Positions 1-13,269 of a DNA stretch of 64,000 bases are shown here, piece after piece (positions within the stretch are counted from its first letter, which is position 1; every line of letters starts with the position of its first letter). Below the pieces are notes generated by a model. It did not search any database and was not told the origin of the DNA. It worked only from the letters and a program-made list of their open reading frames with translations. This DNA comes from Protonemura montana. Lineage: Eukaryota; Arthropoda; Insecta; Plecoptera; Nemouridae. Made by a program: the position numbers and the translations under genes. The stretch lies in assembly GCA_947568835.1 (NCBI GenBank), contig CANOQG010000001.1, forward strand, positions 620,001 through 684,000, in the 5' to 3' direction.

Positions 1-3000
1 GCTCCCCAGACGCTCCAGACACTCTGCCTCGTTAGCCAGGCGCTTCAGAAGCTCTGCCTCGCTAGCCAGGCGCTCCAGACACTCTGCCATTCTAGCCAGA
101 CGCTCCAGACTATCTTCTACGCTAGCCAGAGGCTCCAGACACTCTGCCACGCTAAATAGACGCTCCAGACACTCTGCCTTGCTACCCAGAATCTCCAGAC
201 ACTCTGCCTCGCTAGCCAGGCGCTCCAGACACTCTGCCTCGCTACCCAGACGCTTTAGACTATCTGCCACGCTAGCCAGTGGCTCCAGACACTCTGCCAC
301 GCTAGCTAGACGCTCCAGGCACTCTGCCTCGCTACTTAGACGCTCCAGAAACTCTGCCTCACTAGCCAGGCACTCCAGACACTCTGGCTCGCTACCCAGA
401 CGATCCAGACACTCTGCCTCCCTAGCCAGCCGCTCCAGACACTCTGCCATGCTAGCCAGTGATTTCAGACACTCTGCTACGCTAGCCAGGCTTTCCAGAC
501 ACTCTGCCTCGCTACCCAGACGCTCCAGTCTATTTGCCACGCTAGCCAGTGGCTCCAGACTATCTGCCACGCTAGCCAGAGGCTGAAGACACTCTGCAAT
601 GCTAGCCAGGCGCTCCAGACACTCTGCCTCGCTAGCCAGCCGCTACAGACACTCTGCCATGCTAGCCAGACGCTTCAGACACTCTGGCTAGCTACCCAGA
701 CTCTCCAGACACTCTGCCTCGCTAGCCAGGCGCTCCAGACACTCTGCCACGCTAGCCAGACGCTCCAGACACTCTGATTCGCTACCCAGACGTTCAAGAC
801 ACTTTGCCTCGCTCCCCAGACGCTCCAGACACTCTGCCTCGTTAGCCAGGCGCTTCAGAAGCTCTGCCTCGCTAGCCAGGCGCTCCAGACACTCTGCCAT
901 TCTAGCCAGACGCTCCAGACTATCTGCTACGCTAGCCAGAGGCTCCAGACACTCTGCCACGCTAAATAGACGCTCCAGACACTCTGCCTTGCTACCCAGA
1001 ATCTCCAGACACTCTGCCTCGCTAGCCAGGCGCTCCAGACACTCTGCCTCGCTACCCAGACGCTTTAGACTATCTGCCACGCTAGCCAGTGGCTCCAGAC
1101 ACTCTGCCACGCTAGCTAGACGTTCCAGGCACTCTGCCTCGCTACTTAGACGCTCCAGAAACTCTGCCTCACTAGCCAGGCACTCCAGACACTCTGGCTC
1201 GCTACCCAGACGATCCAGACACTCTGCCATGCTAGCCAGAGATTTCAGACACTCTGCTACGCTAGCCAGACGCTCCAGACACTCTGCCACGCTAGCCAGA
1301 GGCTGAAGACACTCTGCAATGCTAGCCAGACGCTCCAGACACTCTGCCACGCTAGCTAGACGCTCCAGACACTCTGATTCGCTACTTAGACGCTCCAGAC
1401 ACCTTGCCTCGCTACCCAGACGCTCCAGACACTCTGCCTCGCTACCTAGACGCTTCAGACTATCTGCCACGCTAATCAGTGGCTCCAGACACTCTGCCAC
1501 GCTAGCTAGACGCTCCAGGCACTCTGTCTCGCTACTTAGACGCTCCAGACACTGTGCCTCGCTAGCCAGGCACTCCAGACACTCTGATTCGCTACCCAGA
1601 CGTTCCAGACACTTTGCCTCGCTACCCAGACGCTCCAGACTATCTGCAACGCTAGCCAGTGGCTCCAGCCACTCTGCCACGCTAAATAGACGCTCCAGAC
1701 ACTCTGCCTTGCTACCCAGAATCTCCAGACACTCTGCCTCGCTAGACAGGCGCTCCAGACACTCTGCCTCGCTACCCAGACGCTTTAGACTATCTGCCAC
1801 GCTAGCCAGTGGCTCAAGACACTCTGCCACGCTAGCTAGACGCTCCAGGCACTCTGCCTCGCTACTTAGACGCTCCAGAAACTCTGCCTCACTAGCCAGG
1901 CACTCCAGACACTCTGGCTCGCTACTTAGACGATCCAGACACTCTGCCTCCCTAGCCAGCCGCTCCAGACACTCTGCCATGCTAGCCAGAGATTTCAGAC
2001 ACTCTGCTACGCTAGCTAGACGCTCCAGACACTCTGCCACGCTAGCTAGACGCTCCAGACACTCTGCCTTGCTACTTAGACCCTCCAGACACTCTGCCTC
2101 GCTAGCCAGGCGCTCCAGACACTCTGCCTCGCTACCCAGACGCTCCAGACTATTTGCCACGCTAGCCAGTGGCTCCAGACTATCTGCCACGCTAGCCAGA
2201 GGCTGCAGACACTCTGCAATGCTAGCCAGACGCTCCAGACACTCTGCCACGCTAGCCAGAGGCTGAAGACACTCTGCAATGCTAGCCAGGCGCTCCAGAC
2301 ACTCTGCCTCGCTAGCCAGCCGCTCCAGACACTCTGCCATGCTAGCCAGACGCTTCAGACACTCTGGCTAGCTACCCAGACTCTCCAGACACTCTGCCTC
2401 GCTAGCCAGGCGCTCCAGACATTCTGCCACGCTAGCCAGACGCTCCAGACACTCTGATTCGCTACCCAGACGTTCAAGACACTTTGCCTCGCTCCCCAGA
2501 CGCTCCAGACACTCTGCCTCGTTAGCCAGGCGCTTCAGAAGCTCTGCCTCGCTAGCCAGGCGCTCCAGACACTCTGCCATTCTAGCCAGACGCTCCAGAC
2601 TATCTGCTACGCTAGCCAGAGGCTCCAGACACTCTGCCACGCTAAATAGACGCTCCAGACACTCTGCCTTGCTACCCAGAATCTCCAGACACTCTGCCTC
2701 GCTAGCCAGGCGCTCCAGACACTCTGCCTCGCTACCCAGACGCTCCAGACTATTTGCCGCGCTAGCCAGTGGCTCCAGACACTCTGCCACGCTAGCTAGA
2801 CGCTCCAAGCACTCTGCCTCGCTACTTAGACGCTCCAGAAACTTTGCCTCACTAGCCAGGCACTCCAGACACTCTGGCTCGCTACCCAGACGATCCAGAC
2901 ACTCTGCCTCCCTAGCCAGCCGCTTTAGACACTCTGCCATGCTAGCCAGAGATTTCAGACACTCTGCTACGCTAGCTTGACGCTCCAGACACTCTGCCAC

Positions 3001-3540
3001 GCTAGCTAGACGCTCCAGACACTCTGCCTTGCTACTTAGACCCTCCAGACACTCTGCCTCGCTAGCCAGGCGTTACAGACACTCTGCCTCGCTACCCAGA
3101 CGCTCCAGACTATTTGCCACGCTAGCCAGAGGCTCCAGACACTCTGCCACGCTAGCTAGACGCTCCAGACACTCTGCCTCGCTAGCCAGGCACTCCAGAC
3201 ACTCTGATTCGCTACCCAGACGTTCCAGACACTTTGCCTCGCTACCCAGACGCTCCAGACTATCTGCAACGCTAGCCAGAGGCTCCAGACACTCTGCCAC
3301 GCTAGCTAGACGCTCCAGACACTCTGCCTTGCTACCCAGAATCTCCAGACACTCTGCCACGCTAGCCAGTGGCTCCAGCCACTCTGCCACGCTAGCTAGA
3401 CGCTCCAGGCACTCTGCCTCGCTACTTAGACGCTCCAGACACTCTGCCTCGCTAGCCAGCCGCTCCAGACACTCTACCACGCAAGCTAGACGCTCCAGGC
3501 ACTCTGCATCGCTAGCCAGGCGTTCCAGACACTCTGGCTC
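1..3540 (+). repeat. HOR block 0 (left end cut by window)
   Basis: 118 units of 30 bp with no indel. Variant series recur inside the block: the run beginning GCTCCCCAG at base 1 returns at 811 and again at 2491. From 2251 on this is the first copy of a 3,868-bp tandem duplication. The minus-strand open stretches are 688-2340 (550 codons), 2368-3000 and 3073-3480. The first two end at TAG codons made by a GGCTAGCTACC variant. A to T at 2978 (GCTAGCTTGA) is private to this copy: it changes Leu to Gln in the minus frame and makes a TGA in the plus frame. Confidence 0.9.
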
Positions 3541-6118
3541 GCTCCCATACGCTCCAGACTTTCTGCCACGCTAGCCAGTGGCTCCAGACTATCTGCCACG
3601 CTAGCCAGAGGCTGCAGACACTCTGCAATGCTAGCCAGACGCTCCAGACACTCTGCCACGCTAGCCAGAGGCTGAAGACACTCTGCAATGCTAGCCAGAC
3701 GCTCCAGACACTCTGCCACGCTAGCTAGACGCTCCAGACACTCTGATTCGCTACTTAGACGCTCCAGACACCTTGCCTCGCTACCCAGACACACCAGACA
3801 CTCTGCCTCGCTAGCTAAACGCTCCAGACACTCTGCCTTGCTACCCAGACCCTCCAGACACTCTGTCTCGCTAGCCATGCGCTCCAGAATTTCTGCCTCG
3901 CTACCCAGACGCTCCAGACTATCTGCCACGCTAGCCAGGGGCTCCAGACTATCTGCCACGCTAGCCAGAGGCTCCAGACACTCTGCCACGCTTGTTAGAC
4001 AATCCAGACTTTCTGCCTCGCTAGCCAGGCGCTCCAGACACTCTGCCTCGCTAGCCAGACGCTCCAGACACTCTGCCTCGTTAGCCAGGCGCTTCAGAAG
4101 CTCTGCCTCGCTAGCCAGGCGCTCCAGACACTCTGCCATTCTAGCCAGACGCTCCAGACTATCTGCTACGCTAGCCAGAGGCTCCAGACACTCTGCCACG
4201 CTAAATAGACGCTCCAGACACTCTGCCTTGCTACCCAGAATCTCCAGACACTCTGCCTCGCTAGCCAGGCGCTCCAGACACTCTGCCTCTCTACCCAGAC
4301 GCTTTAGACTATCTGCCACGCTAGCCAGTGGCTCAAGACACTCTGCCACGCTAGCTAGACGCTCCAGGCACTCTGCCTCGCTACTTAGACGCTCCAGAAA
4401 CTCTGCCTCACTAGCCAGGCACTCCAGACACTCTGGCTCGCTACTTAGACGATCCAGACACTCTGCCTCCCTAGCCAGCCGCTCCAGACACTCTGCCATG
4501 CTAGCCAGAGATTTCAGACACTCTGCTACGCTAGCTAGACGCTCCAGACACTCTGCCACGCTAGCTAGACGCTCCAGACACTCTGCCTTGCTACTTAGAC
4601 CCTCCAGACACTCTGCCCCGCTAGCCAGGCGCTCCAGACACTCTGCCTCGCTACCCAGACGCTCCAGACTATTTGCCACGCTAGCCAGTGGCTCCAGACT
4701 ATCTGCCACGCTAGCCAGAGGCTGCAGACACTCTGCAATGCTAGCCAGACGCTCCAGACACTCTGCCACGCTAGCCAGAGGCTGAAGACACTCTGCAATG
4801 CTAGCCAGGCGCTCCAGACACTCTGCCTCGCTAGCCAGCCGCTCCAGACACTCTGCCATGCTAGCCAGACGCTTCAGACACTCTGGCTAGCTACCCAGAC
4901 TCTCCAGACACTCTGCCTCGCTAGCCAGGCGCTCCAGACATTCTGCCACGCTAGCCAGACGCTCCAGACACTCTGATTCGCTACCCAGACGTTCAAGACA
5001 CTTTGCCTCGCTCCCCAGACGCTCCAGACACTCTGCCTCGTTAGCCAGGCGCTTCAGAAGCTCTGCCTCGCTAGCCAGGCGCTCCAGACACTCTGCCATT
5101 CTAGCCAGACGCTCCAGACTATCTGCTACGCTAGCCAGAGGCTCCAGACACTCTGCCACGCTAAATAGACGCTCCAGACACTCTGCCTTGCTACCCAGAA
5201 TCTCCAGACACTCTGCCTCGCTAGCCAGGCGCTCCAGACACTCTGCCTCGCTACCCAGACGCTTTAGACTATCTGCCACGCTAGCCAGTGGCTCCAGACA
5301 CTCTGCCACGCTAGCTAGACGTTCCAGGCACTCTGCCTCGCTACTTAGACGCTCCAGAAACTCTGCCTCACTAGCCAGGCACTCCAGACACTCTGGCTCG
5401 CTACCCAGACGATCCAGACACTCTGCCTCCCTAGCCAGCCGCTTTAGACACTCTGCCATGCTAGCCAGAGATTTCAGACACTCTGCTACGCTAGCTAGAC
5501 GCTCCAGACACTCTGCCACGCTAGCTAGACGCTCCAGACACTCTGCCTTGCTACTTAGACCCTCCAGACACTCTGCCTCGCTAGCCAGGCGCTCCAGACA
5601 CTCTGCCTCGCTACCCAGACGCTCCAGACTATTTGCCACGCTAGCCAGAGGCTCCAGACACTCTGCCACGCTAGCTAGACGCTCCAGACACTCTGCCTCG
5701 CTAGCCAGGCACTCCAGACACTCTGATTCGCTACCCAGACGTTCCAGACACTTTGCCTCGCTACCCAGACGCTCCAGACTATCTGCAACGCTAGCCAGAG
5801 GCTCCAGACACTCTGCCACGCTAGCTAGACGCTCCAGACACTCTGCCTTGCTACCCAGAATCTCCAGACACTCTGCCACGCTAGCCAGTGGCTCCAGCCA
5901 CTCTGCCACGCTAGCTAGACGCTCCAGGCACTCTGCCTCGCTACTTAGACGCTCCAGACACTCTGCCTCGCTAGCCAGCCGCTCCAGACACTCTACCACG
6001 CAAGCTAGACGCTCCAGGCACTCTGCATCGCTAGCCAGGCGTTCCAGACACTCTGGCTCGCTCCCATACGCTCCAGACTTTCTGCCACGCTAGCCAGTGG
6101 CTCCAGACTATCTGCCAC
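2251..6118 (+). repeat. 3,868-bp tandem duplication, copy 1
   Basis: GCTAGCCAGAGGCTGAAGAC at 2251 and 6119 start the same series, and the match runs for the full 3,868 bp. The preceding units at 2221 and 6089 differ, and 9987 (GCCATAGGC) differs from 6119, so the joint is well defined. The length is 129 units minus two bases, because the copy contains one 29-bp marker at 3541 and one at 6060. Confidence 0.88.
3541..6059 (+). repeat. HOR block 1, 2,519-bp type
   Basis: Opens with the 29-bp marker unit at 3541-3569, followed by 83 units of 30 bp. It is nearly identical to the block at 7409-9927, offset 3,868 bp. It contains a GCTAGCTAAACG unit near 3820, a CTTGTTAGACAATCC unit near 3990 and a TGCCCCGCTAG variant at about 4615. 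That last variant is shared with 8484 and matters for the origin of the 19-bp junctions downstream. Minus-strand open stretches are 3486-4859 (457 codons) and 4887-5999 (370 codons), separated by the recurrent GGCTAGCTACC nonsense variant. Confidence 0.9.
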
Positions 6119-7408
6119 GCTAGCCAGAGGCTGAAGACACTCTGCAATGCCAGCCAGGCGCTCCAGACACTCTGCCTCGCTAGCCAGCCGCTCCAGACAC
6201 TCTGCCATGCTAGCCAGACGCTTCAGACACTCTGGCTAGCTACCCAGACTCTCCAGACACTCTGCCTCGCTAGCCAGGCGCTCCAGACATTCTGCCACGC
6301 TAGCCAGACGCTCCAGACACTCTGATTCGCTACCCAGACGTTCAAGACACTTTGCCTCGCTCCCCAGACGCTCCAGACACTCTGCCTCGTTAGCCAGGCG
6401 CTTCAGAAGCTCTGCCTCGCTAGCCAGGCGCTCCAGACACTCTGCCATTCTAGCCAGACGCTCCAGACTATCTGCTACGCTAGCCAGAGGCTCCAGACAC
6501 TCTGCCACGCTAAATAGACGCTCCAGACACTCTGCCTTGCTACCCAGAATCTCCAGACACTCTGCCTCGCTAGCCAGGCGCTCCAGACACTCTGCCTCGC
6601 TACCCAGACGCTCCAGACTATTTGCCACGCTAGCCAGTGGCTCCAGACACTCTGCCACGCTAGCTAGACGCTCCAAGCACTCTGCCTCGCTACTTAGACG
6701 CTCCAGAAACTTTGCCTCACTAGCCAGGCACTCCAGACACTCTGGCTCGCTACCCAGACGATCCAGACACTCTGCCTCCCTAGCCAGCCGCTTTAGACAC
6801 TCTGCCATGCTAGCCAGAGATTTCAGACACTCTGCTACGCTAGCTAGACGCTCCAGACACTCTGCCACGCTAGCTAGACGCTCCAGACACTCTGCCTTGC
6901 TACTTAGACCCTCCAGACACTCTGCCTCGCTAGCCAGGCGTTACAGACACTCTGCCTCGCTACCCAGACGCTCCAGACTATTTGCCACGCTAGCCAGAGG
7001 CTCCAGACACTCTGCCACGCTAGCTAGACGCTCCAGACACTCTGCCTCGCTAGCCAGGCACTCCAGACACTCTGATTCGCTACCCAGACGTTCCAGACAC
7101 TTTGCCTCGCTACCCAGACGCTCCAGACTATCTGCAACGCTAGCCAGAGGCTCCAGACACTCTGCCACGCTAGCTAGACGCTCCAGACACTCTGCCTTGC
7201 TACCCAGAATCTCCAGACACTCTGCCACGCTAGCCAGTGGCTCCAGCCACTCTGCTACGCTAGCTAGACGCTCCAGGCACTCTGCCTCGCTACTTAGACG
7301 CTCCAGACACTCTGCCTCGCTAGCCAGCCGCTCCAGACACTCTACCACGCAAGCTAGACGCTCCAGGCACTCTGCATCGCTAGCCAGGCGTTCCAGACAC
7401 TCTGGCTC
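6060..7408 (+). repeat. HOR block 2, 1,349-bp block
   Basis: Opens with the marker at 6060-6088. The second copy of the 3,868-bp duplication begins at 6119, so the bulk of the block copies 2251-3540. The shortness comes from the duplication joint, which places a marker only 30 bases before material from the end of block 0. Minus-strand open stretches are short: 6005-6208, 6236-6868 and 6941-7348. A GCCAGCC variant near 6149 is not seen in the sister copy. Confidence 0.88.
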
Positions 7409-9986
7409 GCTCCCATACGCTCCAGACTTTCTGCCACGCTAGCCAGTGGCTCCAGACTATCTGCCACGCTAGCCAGAGGCTGCAGACACTCTGCAATGCT
7501 AGCCAGACGCTCCAGACACTCTGCCACGCTAGCCAGAGGCTGAAGACACTCTGCAATGCTAGCCAGACGCTCCAGACACTCTGCCACGCTAGCTAGACGC
7601 TCCAGACACTCTGATTCGCTACTTAGACGCTCCAGACACCTTGCCTCGCTACCCAGACACACCAGACACTCTGCCTCGCTAGCTAAACGCTCCAGACACT
7701 CTGCCTTGCTACCCAGACCCTCCAGACACTCTGTCTCGCTAGCCATGCGCTCCAGAATTTCTGCCTCGCTACCCAGACGCTCCAGACTATCTGCCACGCT
7801 AGCCAGGGGCTCCAGACTATCTGCCACGCTAGCCAGAGGCTCCAGACACTCTGCCACGCTTGTTAGACAATCCAGACTTTCTGCCTCGCTAGCCAGGCGC
7901 TCCAGACACTCTGCCTCGCTAGCCAGACGCTCCAGACACTCTGCCTCGTTAGCCAGGCGCTTCAGAAGCTCTGCCTCGCTAGCCAGGCGCTCCAGACACT
8001 CTGCCATTCTAGCCAGACGCTCCAGACTATCTGCTACGCTAGCCAGAGGCTCCAGACACTCTGCCACGCTAAATAGACGCTCCAGACACTCTGCCTTGCT
8101 ACCCAGAATCTCCAGACACTCTGCCTCGCTAGCCAGGCGCTCCAGACACTCTGCCTCTCTACCCAGACGCTTTAGACTATCTGCCACGCTAGCCAGTGGC
8201 TCAAGACACTCTGCCACGCTAGCTAGACGCTCCAGGCACTCTGCCTCGCTACTTAGACGCTCCAGAAACTCTGCCTCACTAGCCAGGCACTCCAGACACT
8301 CTGGCTCGCTACTTAGACGATCCAGACACTCTGCCTCCCTAGCCAGCCGCTCCAGACACTCTGCCATGCTAGCCAGAGATTTCAGACACTCTGCTACGCT
8401 AGCTAGACGCTCCAGACACTCTGCCACGCTAGCTAGACGCTCCAGACACTCTGCCTTGCTACTTAGACCCTCCAGACACTCTGCCCCGCTAGCCAGGCGC
8501 TCCAGACACTCTGCCTCGCTACCCAGACGCTCCAGACTATTTGCCACGCTAGCCAGTGGCTCCAGACTATCTGCCACGCTAGCCAGAGGCTGCAGACACT
8601 CTGCAATGCTAGCCAGACGCTCCAGACACTCTGCCACGCTAGCCAGAGGCTGAAGACACTCTGCAATGCTAGCCAGGCGCTCCAGACACTCTGCCTCGCT
8701 AGCCAGCCGCTCCAGACACTCTGCCATGCTAGCCAGACGCTTCAGACACTCTGGCTAGCTACCCAGACTCTCCAGACACTCTGCCTCGCTAGCCAGGCGC
8801 TCCAGACATTCTGCCACGCTAGCCAGACGCTCCAGACACTCTGATTCGCTACCCAGACGTTCAAGACACTTTGCCTCGCTCCCCAGACGCTCCAGACACT
8901 CTGCCTCGTTAGCCAGGCGCTTCAGAAGCTCTGCCTCGCTAGCCAGGCGCTCCAGACACTCTGCCATTCTAGCCAGACGCTCCAGACTATCTGCTACGCT
9001 AGCCAGAGGCTCCAGACACTCTGCCACGCTAAATAGACGCTCCAGACACTCTGCCTTGCTACCCAGAATCTCCAGACACTCTGCCTCGCTAGCCAGGCGC
9101 TCCAGACACTCTGCCTCGCTACCCAGACGCTTTAGACTATCTGCCACGCTAGCCAGTGGCTCCAGACACTCTGCCACGCTAGCTAGACGTTCCAGGCACT
9201 CTGCCTCGCTACTTAGACGCTCCAGAAACTCTGCCTCACTAGCCAGGCACTCCAGACACTCTGGCTCGCTACCCAGACGATCCAGACACTCTGCCTCCCT
9301 AGCCAGCCGCTTTAGACACTCTGCCATGCTAGCCAGAGATTTCAGACACTCTGCTACGCTAGCTAGACGCTCCAGACACTCTGCCACGCTAGCTAGACGC
9401 TCCAGACACTCTGCCTTGCTACTTAGACCCTCCAGACACTCTGCCTCGCTAGCCAGGCGCTCCAGACACTCTGCCTCGCTACCCCGACGCTCCAGACTAT
9501 TTGCCACGCTAGCCAGAGGCTCCAGACACTCTGCCACGCTAGCTAGACGCTCCAGACACTCTGCCTCGCTAGCCAGGCACTCCAGACACTCTGATTCGCT
9601 ACCCAGACGTTCCAGACACTTTGCCTCGCTACCCAGACGCTCCAGACTATCTGCAACGCTAGCCAGAGGCTCCAGACACTCTGCCACGCTAGCTAGACGC
9701 TCCAGACACTCTGCCTTGCTACCCAGAATCTCCAGACACTCTGCCACGCTAGCCAGTGGCTCCAGCCACTCTGCCACGCTAGCTAGACGCTCCAGGCACT
9801 CTGCCTCGCTACTTAGACGCTCCAGACACTCTGCCTCGCTAGCCAGCCGCTCCAGACACTCTACCACGCAAGCTAGACGCTCCAGGCACTCTGCATCGCT
9901 AGCCAGGCGTTCCAGACACTCTGGCTCGCTCCCATACGCTCCAGACTTTCTGCCACGCTAGCCAGTGGCTCCAGACTATCTGCCAC
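6119..9986 (+). repeat. 3,868-bp tandem duplication, copy 2
   Basis: Second copy, immediately adjacent to the first. Translations of matching stretches (3486-4859 against 7354-8727) are identical. Only a few single-base differences were seen, such as at 9485 and at the position matching 2978. Confidence 0.88.
7409..9927 (+). repeat. HOR block 3, 2,519-bp type
   Basis: Sister of the block at 3541, with the same length and same order of variants. A visible difference is A to C at 9485 (CTACCCCGACG), changing Leu to Arg in the minus frame. Minus-strand stretches are 7354-8727 (457 codons, same translation as the sister) and 8755-9867 (370 codons). The part from 8488 onward matches 27498 onward at an offset of 19,010 bp. 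Confidence 0.9.
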
Positions 9987-12900
9987 GCTAGCCATAGGCT
10001 GCAGACACTCTGCAATGCTAGCCAGACGCTCCAGACACTCTGCCACGCTAGCCAGAGGCTGAAGACACTCTGCAATGCTAGCCAGACGCTCCAGACACTC
10101 TGCCACGCTAGCTAGACGCTCCAGACACTCTGATTCGCTACTTAGACGCCCCAGACACCTTGCCTCGCTACCCAGACGCTCCAGACACTCTGCCTCGCTA
10201 CCTAGACGCTTCAGACTATCTGCCACGCTAATCAGTGGCTCCAGACACTCTGCCACGCTAGCTAGACGCTCCAGGCACTCTGTCTCGCTACTTAGACGCT
10301 CCAGACACTGTGCCTCGCTAGCCAGGCACTCCAGACACTCTGATTCGCTACCCAGACGTTCCAGACACTTTGCCTCGCTACCCAGACGCTCCAGACTATC
10401 TGCAACGCTAGCCAGTGGCTCCAGCCACTCTGCCACGCTAGCTAGACGCTCCAGGCACTCTGCCTCGCTACTCAGACGCTCCAGACACTCTGCAATGCTA
10501 GCCAGACGCTCCAGACACTCTGCCACGCTAGCTAGACGCTCCAGACACTCTGATTCGCTACTTAGACGCTCCAGACACCTTGCCTCGCTACCCAGACACG
10601 CTAGCTAGACGCTCCAGGCACTCTGCCTCGCTACTTAGACGCTCCAGAAACTCTGCCTCACTAGCCAGGCACTCCAGACACTCTGGCTCGCTACCCAGAC
10701 GATCCAGACACTCTGCCTCCCTAGCCAGCCGCTCCAGACACTCTGCCATGCTAGCCAGAGATTTCAGACACTCTGCTACGCTAGCTAGACGCTCCAGACA
10801 CTCTGCCACGCTAGCTAGACGCTCCAGACACTCTGCCTTGCTACTTAGACCCTCCAGACACTCTGCCTCGCTAGCCAGGCGCTCCAGACACTCTGCCTCG
10901 CTACCCAGACGCTCCAGACTATTTGCCTCACTAGCCAGGCACTCCAGACACTCTGGCTCGCTACCCAGACGATCCAGACACTCTGCCTCCCTAGCCAGCC
11001 GCTCCAGACACTCTGCCATGCTAGCCAGAGATTTCAGACACTCTGCTACGCTAGCCAGACGCTCCAGACACTCTGCCACGCTAGCCAGAGGCTGAAGACA
11101 CTCTGCAATGCTAGCCAGACGCTCCAGACACTCTGCCACGCTAGCTAGACGCTCCAGACACTCTGATTCGCTACTTAGACGCTCCAGACACCTTGCCTCG
11201 CTACCCAGACGCTCCAGACACTCTGCCTCGCTACCTAGACGCTTCAGACTATCTGCCACGCTAATCAGTGGCTCCAGACACTCTGCCACGCTAGCTAGAC
11301 GCTCCAGGCACTCTGTCTCGCTACTTAGACGCTCCAGACACTGTGCCTCGCTAGCCAGGCACTCCAGACACTCTGATTCGCTACTTAGACGCTCCAGACA
11401 CCTTGCCTCGCTACCCAGACACACCAGACACTCTGCCTCGCTAGCTTAACGCTCCAGACACTCTGCCTTGCTACCCAGACCCTCCAGACACTCTGTCTCG
11501 CTAGCCATGCGCTCAAGAATTTCTGCCTCGCTACCCAGACGCTCCAGACTATCTGCCACGCTAGCCAGTGGCTCCAGACTATCTGCCACGCTAGCCAGAG
11601 GCTCCAGACACTCTGCCACGCTTGTTAGACAATCCAGACTTTCTGCCTTGCTAGCCAGGCGCTCCAGACACTCTGCCTCGCTAGCCAGACGCTCCAGACA
11701 CTCTGCCTCGTTAGCCAGGCGCTTCAGAAGCTCTGCCTCGCTAGCCAGGCGCTCCAGACACTCTGCCATTCTAGCCAGACGCTCCAGACTATCTGCTACG
11801 CTAGCCAGAGGCTCCAGACACTCTGCCACGCTAAATAGACGCTCCAGACACTCTGCCTTGCTACCCAGAATCTCCAGACACTTTGCCTCGCTACCCAGAC
11901 GCTCCAGACTATCTGCAACGCTAGCCAGTGGCTCCAGCCACTCTGCCACGCTAGCTAGACGCTCCAGGCACTCTGCCTCGCTACTCAGACGCTCCAGACA
12001 CTCTGCAATGCTAGCCAGACGCTCCAGACACTCTGCCACGCTAGCTAGACGCTCCAGACACTCTGATTCGCTACTTAGACGCTCCAGACACCTTGCCTCG
12101 CTACCCAGACACACCAGACACTCTGGCTCGCTAGCTAAACGCTCCAGACACTCTGCCTTGCTACCCAGACCCTCCAGACACTCTGTCTCGCTAGCCATGC
12201 GCTCAAGAATTTCTGCCTCGCTACCCAGACGCTCCAGACTATCTGCCACGCTAGCCAGTGGCTCCAGACTATCTGCCACGCTAGCCAGAGGCTCCAGACA
12301 CTCTGCCACGCTTGTTAGACAATCCAGACTTTCTGCCTTGCTAGCCAGGCGCTCCAGACATTCTGCCTCGCTAGCCAGACGCTCCAGACACTCTGCCTCG
12401 TTAGCCAGGCGCTTCAGAAGCTCTGCCTCGCTAGCCAGGCGCTCCAGACACTCTGTCATTCTAGCCAGACGCTCCAGACTATCTGCTACGCTAGCCAGAG
12501 GCTCCAGACACTCTGCCACGCTAAATCGACGCTCCAAGCACTCTGCCTCGCTACTTGGACGCTCCAGAAACTCTGCCTCACTAGCCAGGCACTCCAGACA
12601 CTCTGGCTCGCTACCCAGACGATCCAGACACTCTGCCTCCCTAGCCAGCCGCTTTAGACACTCTGCCATGCTAGCCAGAGATTTCAGACACTCTGCTACG
12701 CTAGCTAGACGCTCCAGACACTCTGCCACGCTAGCTAGACGCTCCAGACACTCTGCCTTGCTACTTAGACCCTCCAGACACTCTGCCTCGCTAGCCAGGC
12801 GCTCCAGACACTCTGCCTCGCTACCCAGACGCTCCAGACTATTTGCCACGCTAGCCAGAGGCTCCAGACACTCTGCCACGCTAGCTAGACGCTCCAGACA

Positions 12901-13269
12901 CTCTGCCTCGCTAGCCAGGCACTCCAGACACTCTGATTCGCTACCCAGACGTTCCAGACACTTTGCCTCGCTACCCAGACGCTCCAGACTATCTGCAACG
13001 CTAGCCAGAGGCTCCAGACACTCTGCCACGCTAGCTAGACGCTCCAGACACTCTGCCTTGCTACCCAGAATCTCCAGACACTCTGCCACGCTAGCCAGTG
13101 GCTCCAGCCACTCTGCCACGCTAGCTAGACGCTCCAGGCACTCTGCCTCGCTACTTAGACGCTCCAGACACTCTGCCTCGCTAGCCAGCCGCTCCAGACA
13201 CTCTACCACGCAAGCTAGACGCTCCAGGCACTCTGCATCGCTAGCCAGGCGTTCCAGACACTCTGGCTC
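9928..13269 (+). repeat. HOR block 4, 3,342-bp type with a 13-bp unit
   Basis: Marker at 9928-9956. The first unit boundary after the 3,868-bp duplication is marked by GCCATAGGCTGC at 9987. A 13-bp unit lies at 10587-10599. A GCTAGCTTAACG unit near 11450 puts a TAA into both the minus frame and the plus B frame. Minus-strand stretches are 9873-10526, 10588-11424 and 11446-13209 (587 codons). Near-identical relatives start at 14349, 18410, 34278 and 46605. Confidence 0.9.
10587..10599 (+). repeat. 13-bp truncated unit, copy 1
   Basis: GCTACCCAGACAC runs directly into the next unit start GCTAGC, so 17 bases of a unit are missing. CAC occurs at both ends of the missing part in the presumed parent unit (compare about 13788-13817), which fits a short-homology deletion. 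It shifts all reading frames. Confidence 0.93.
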
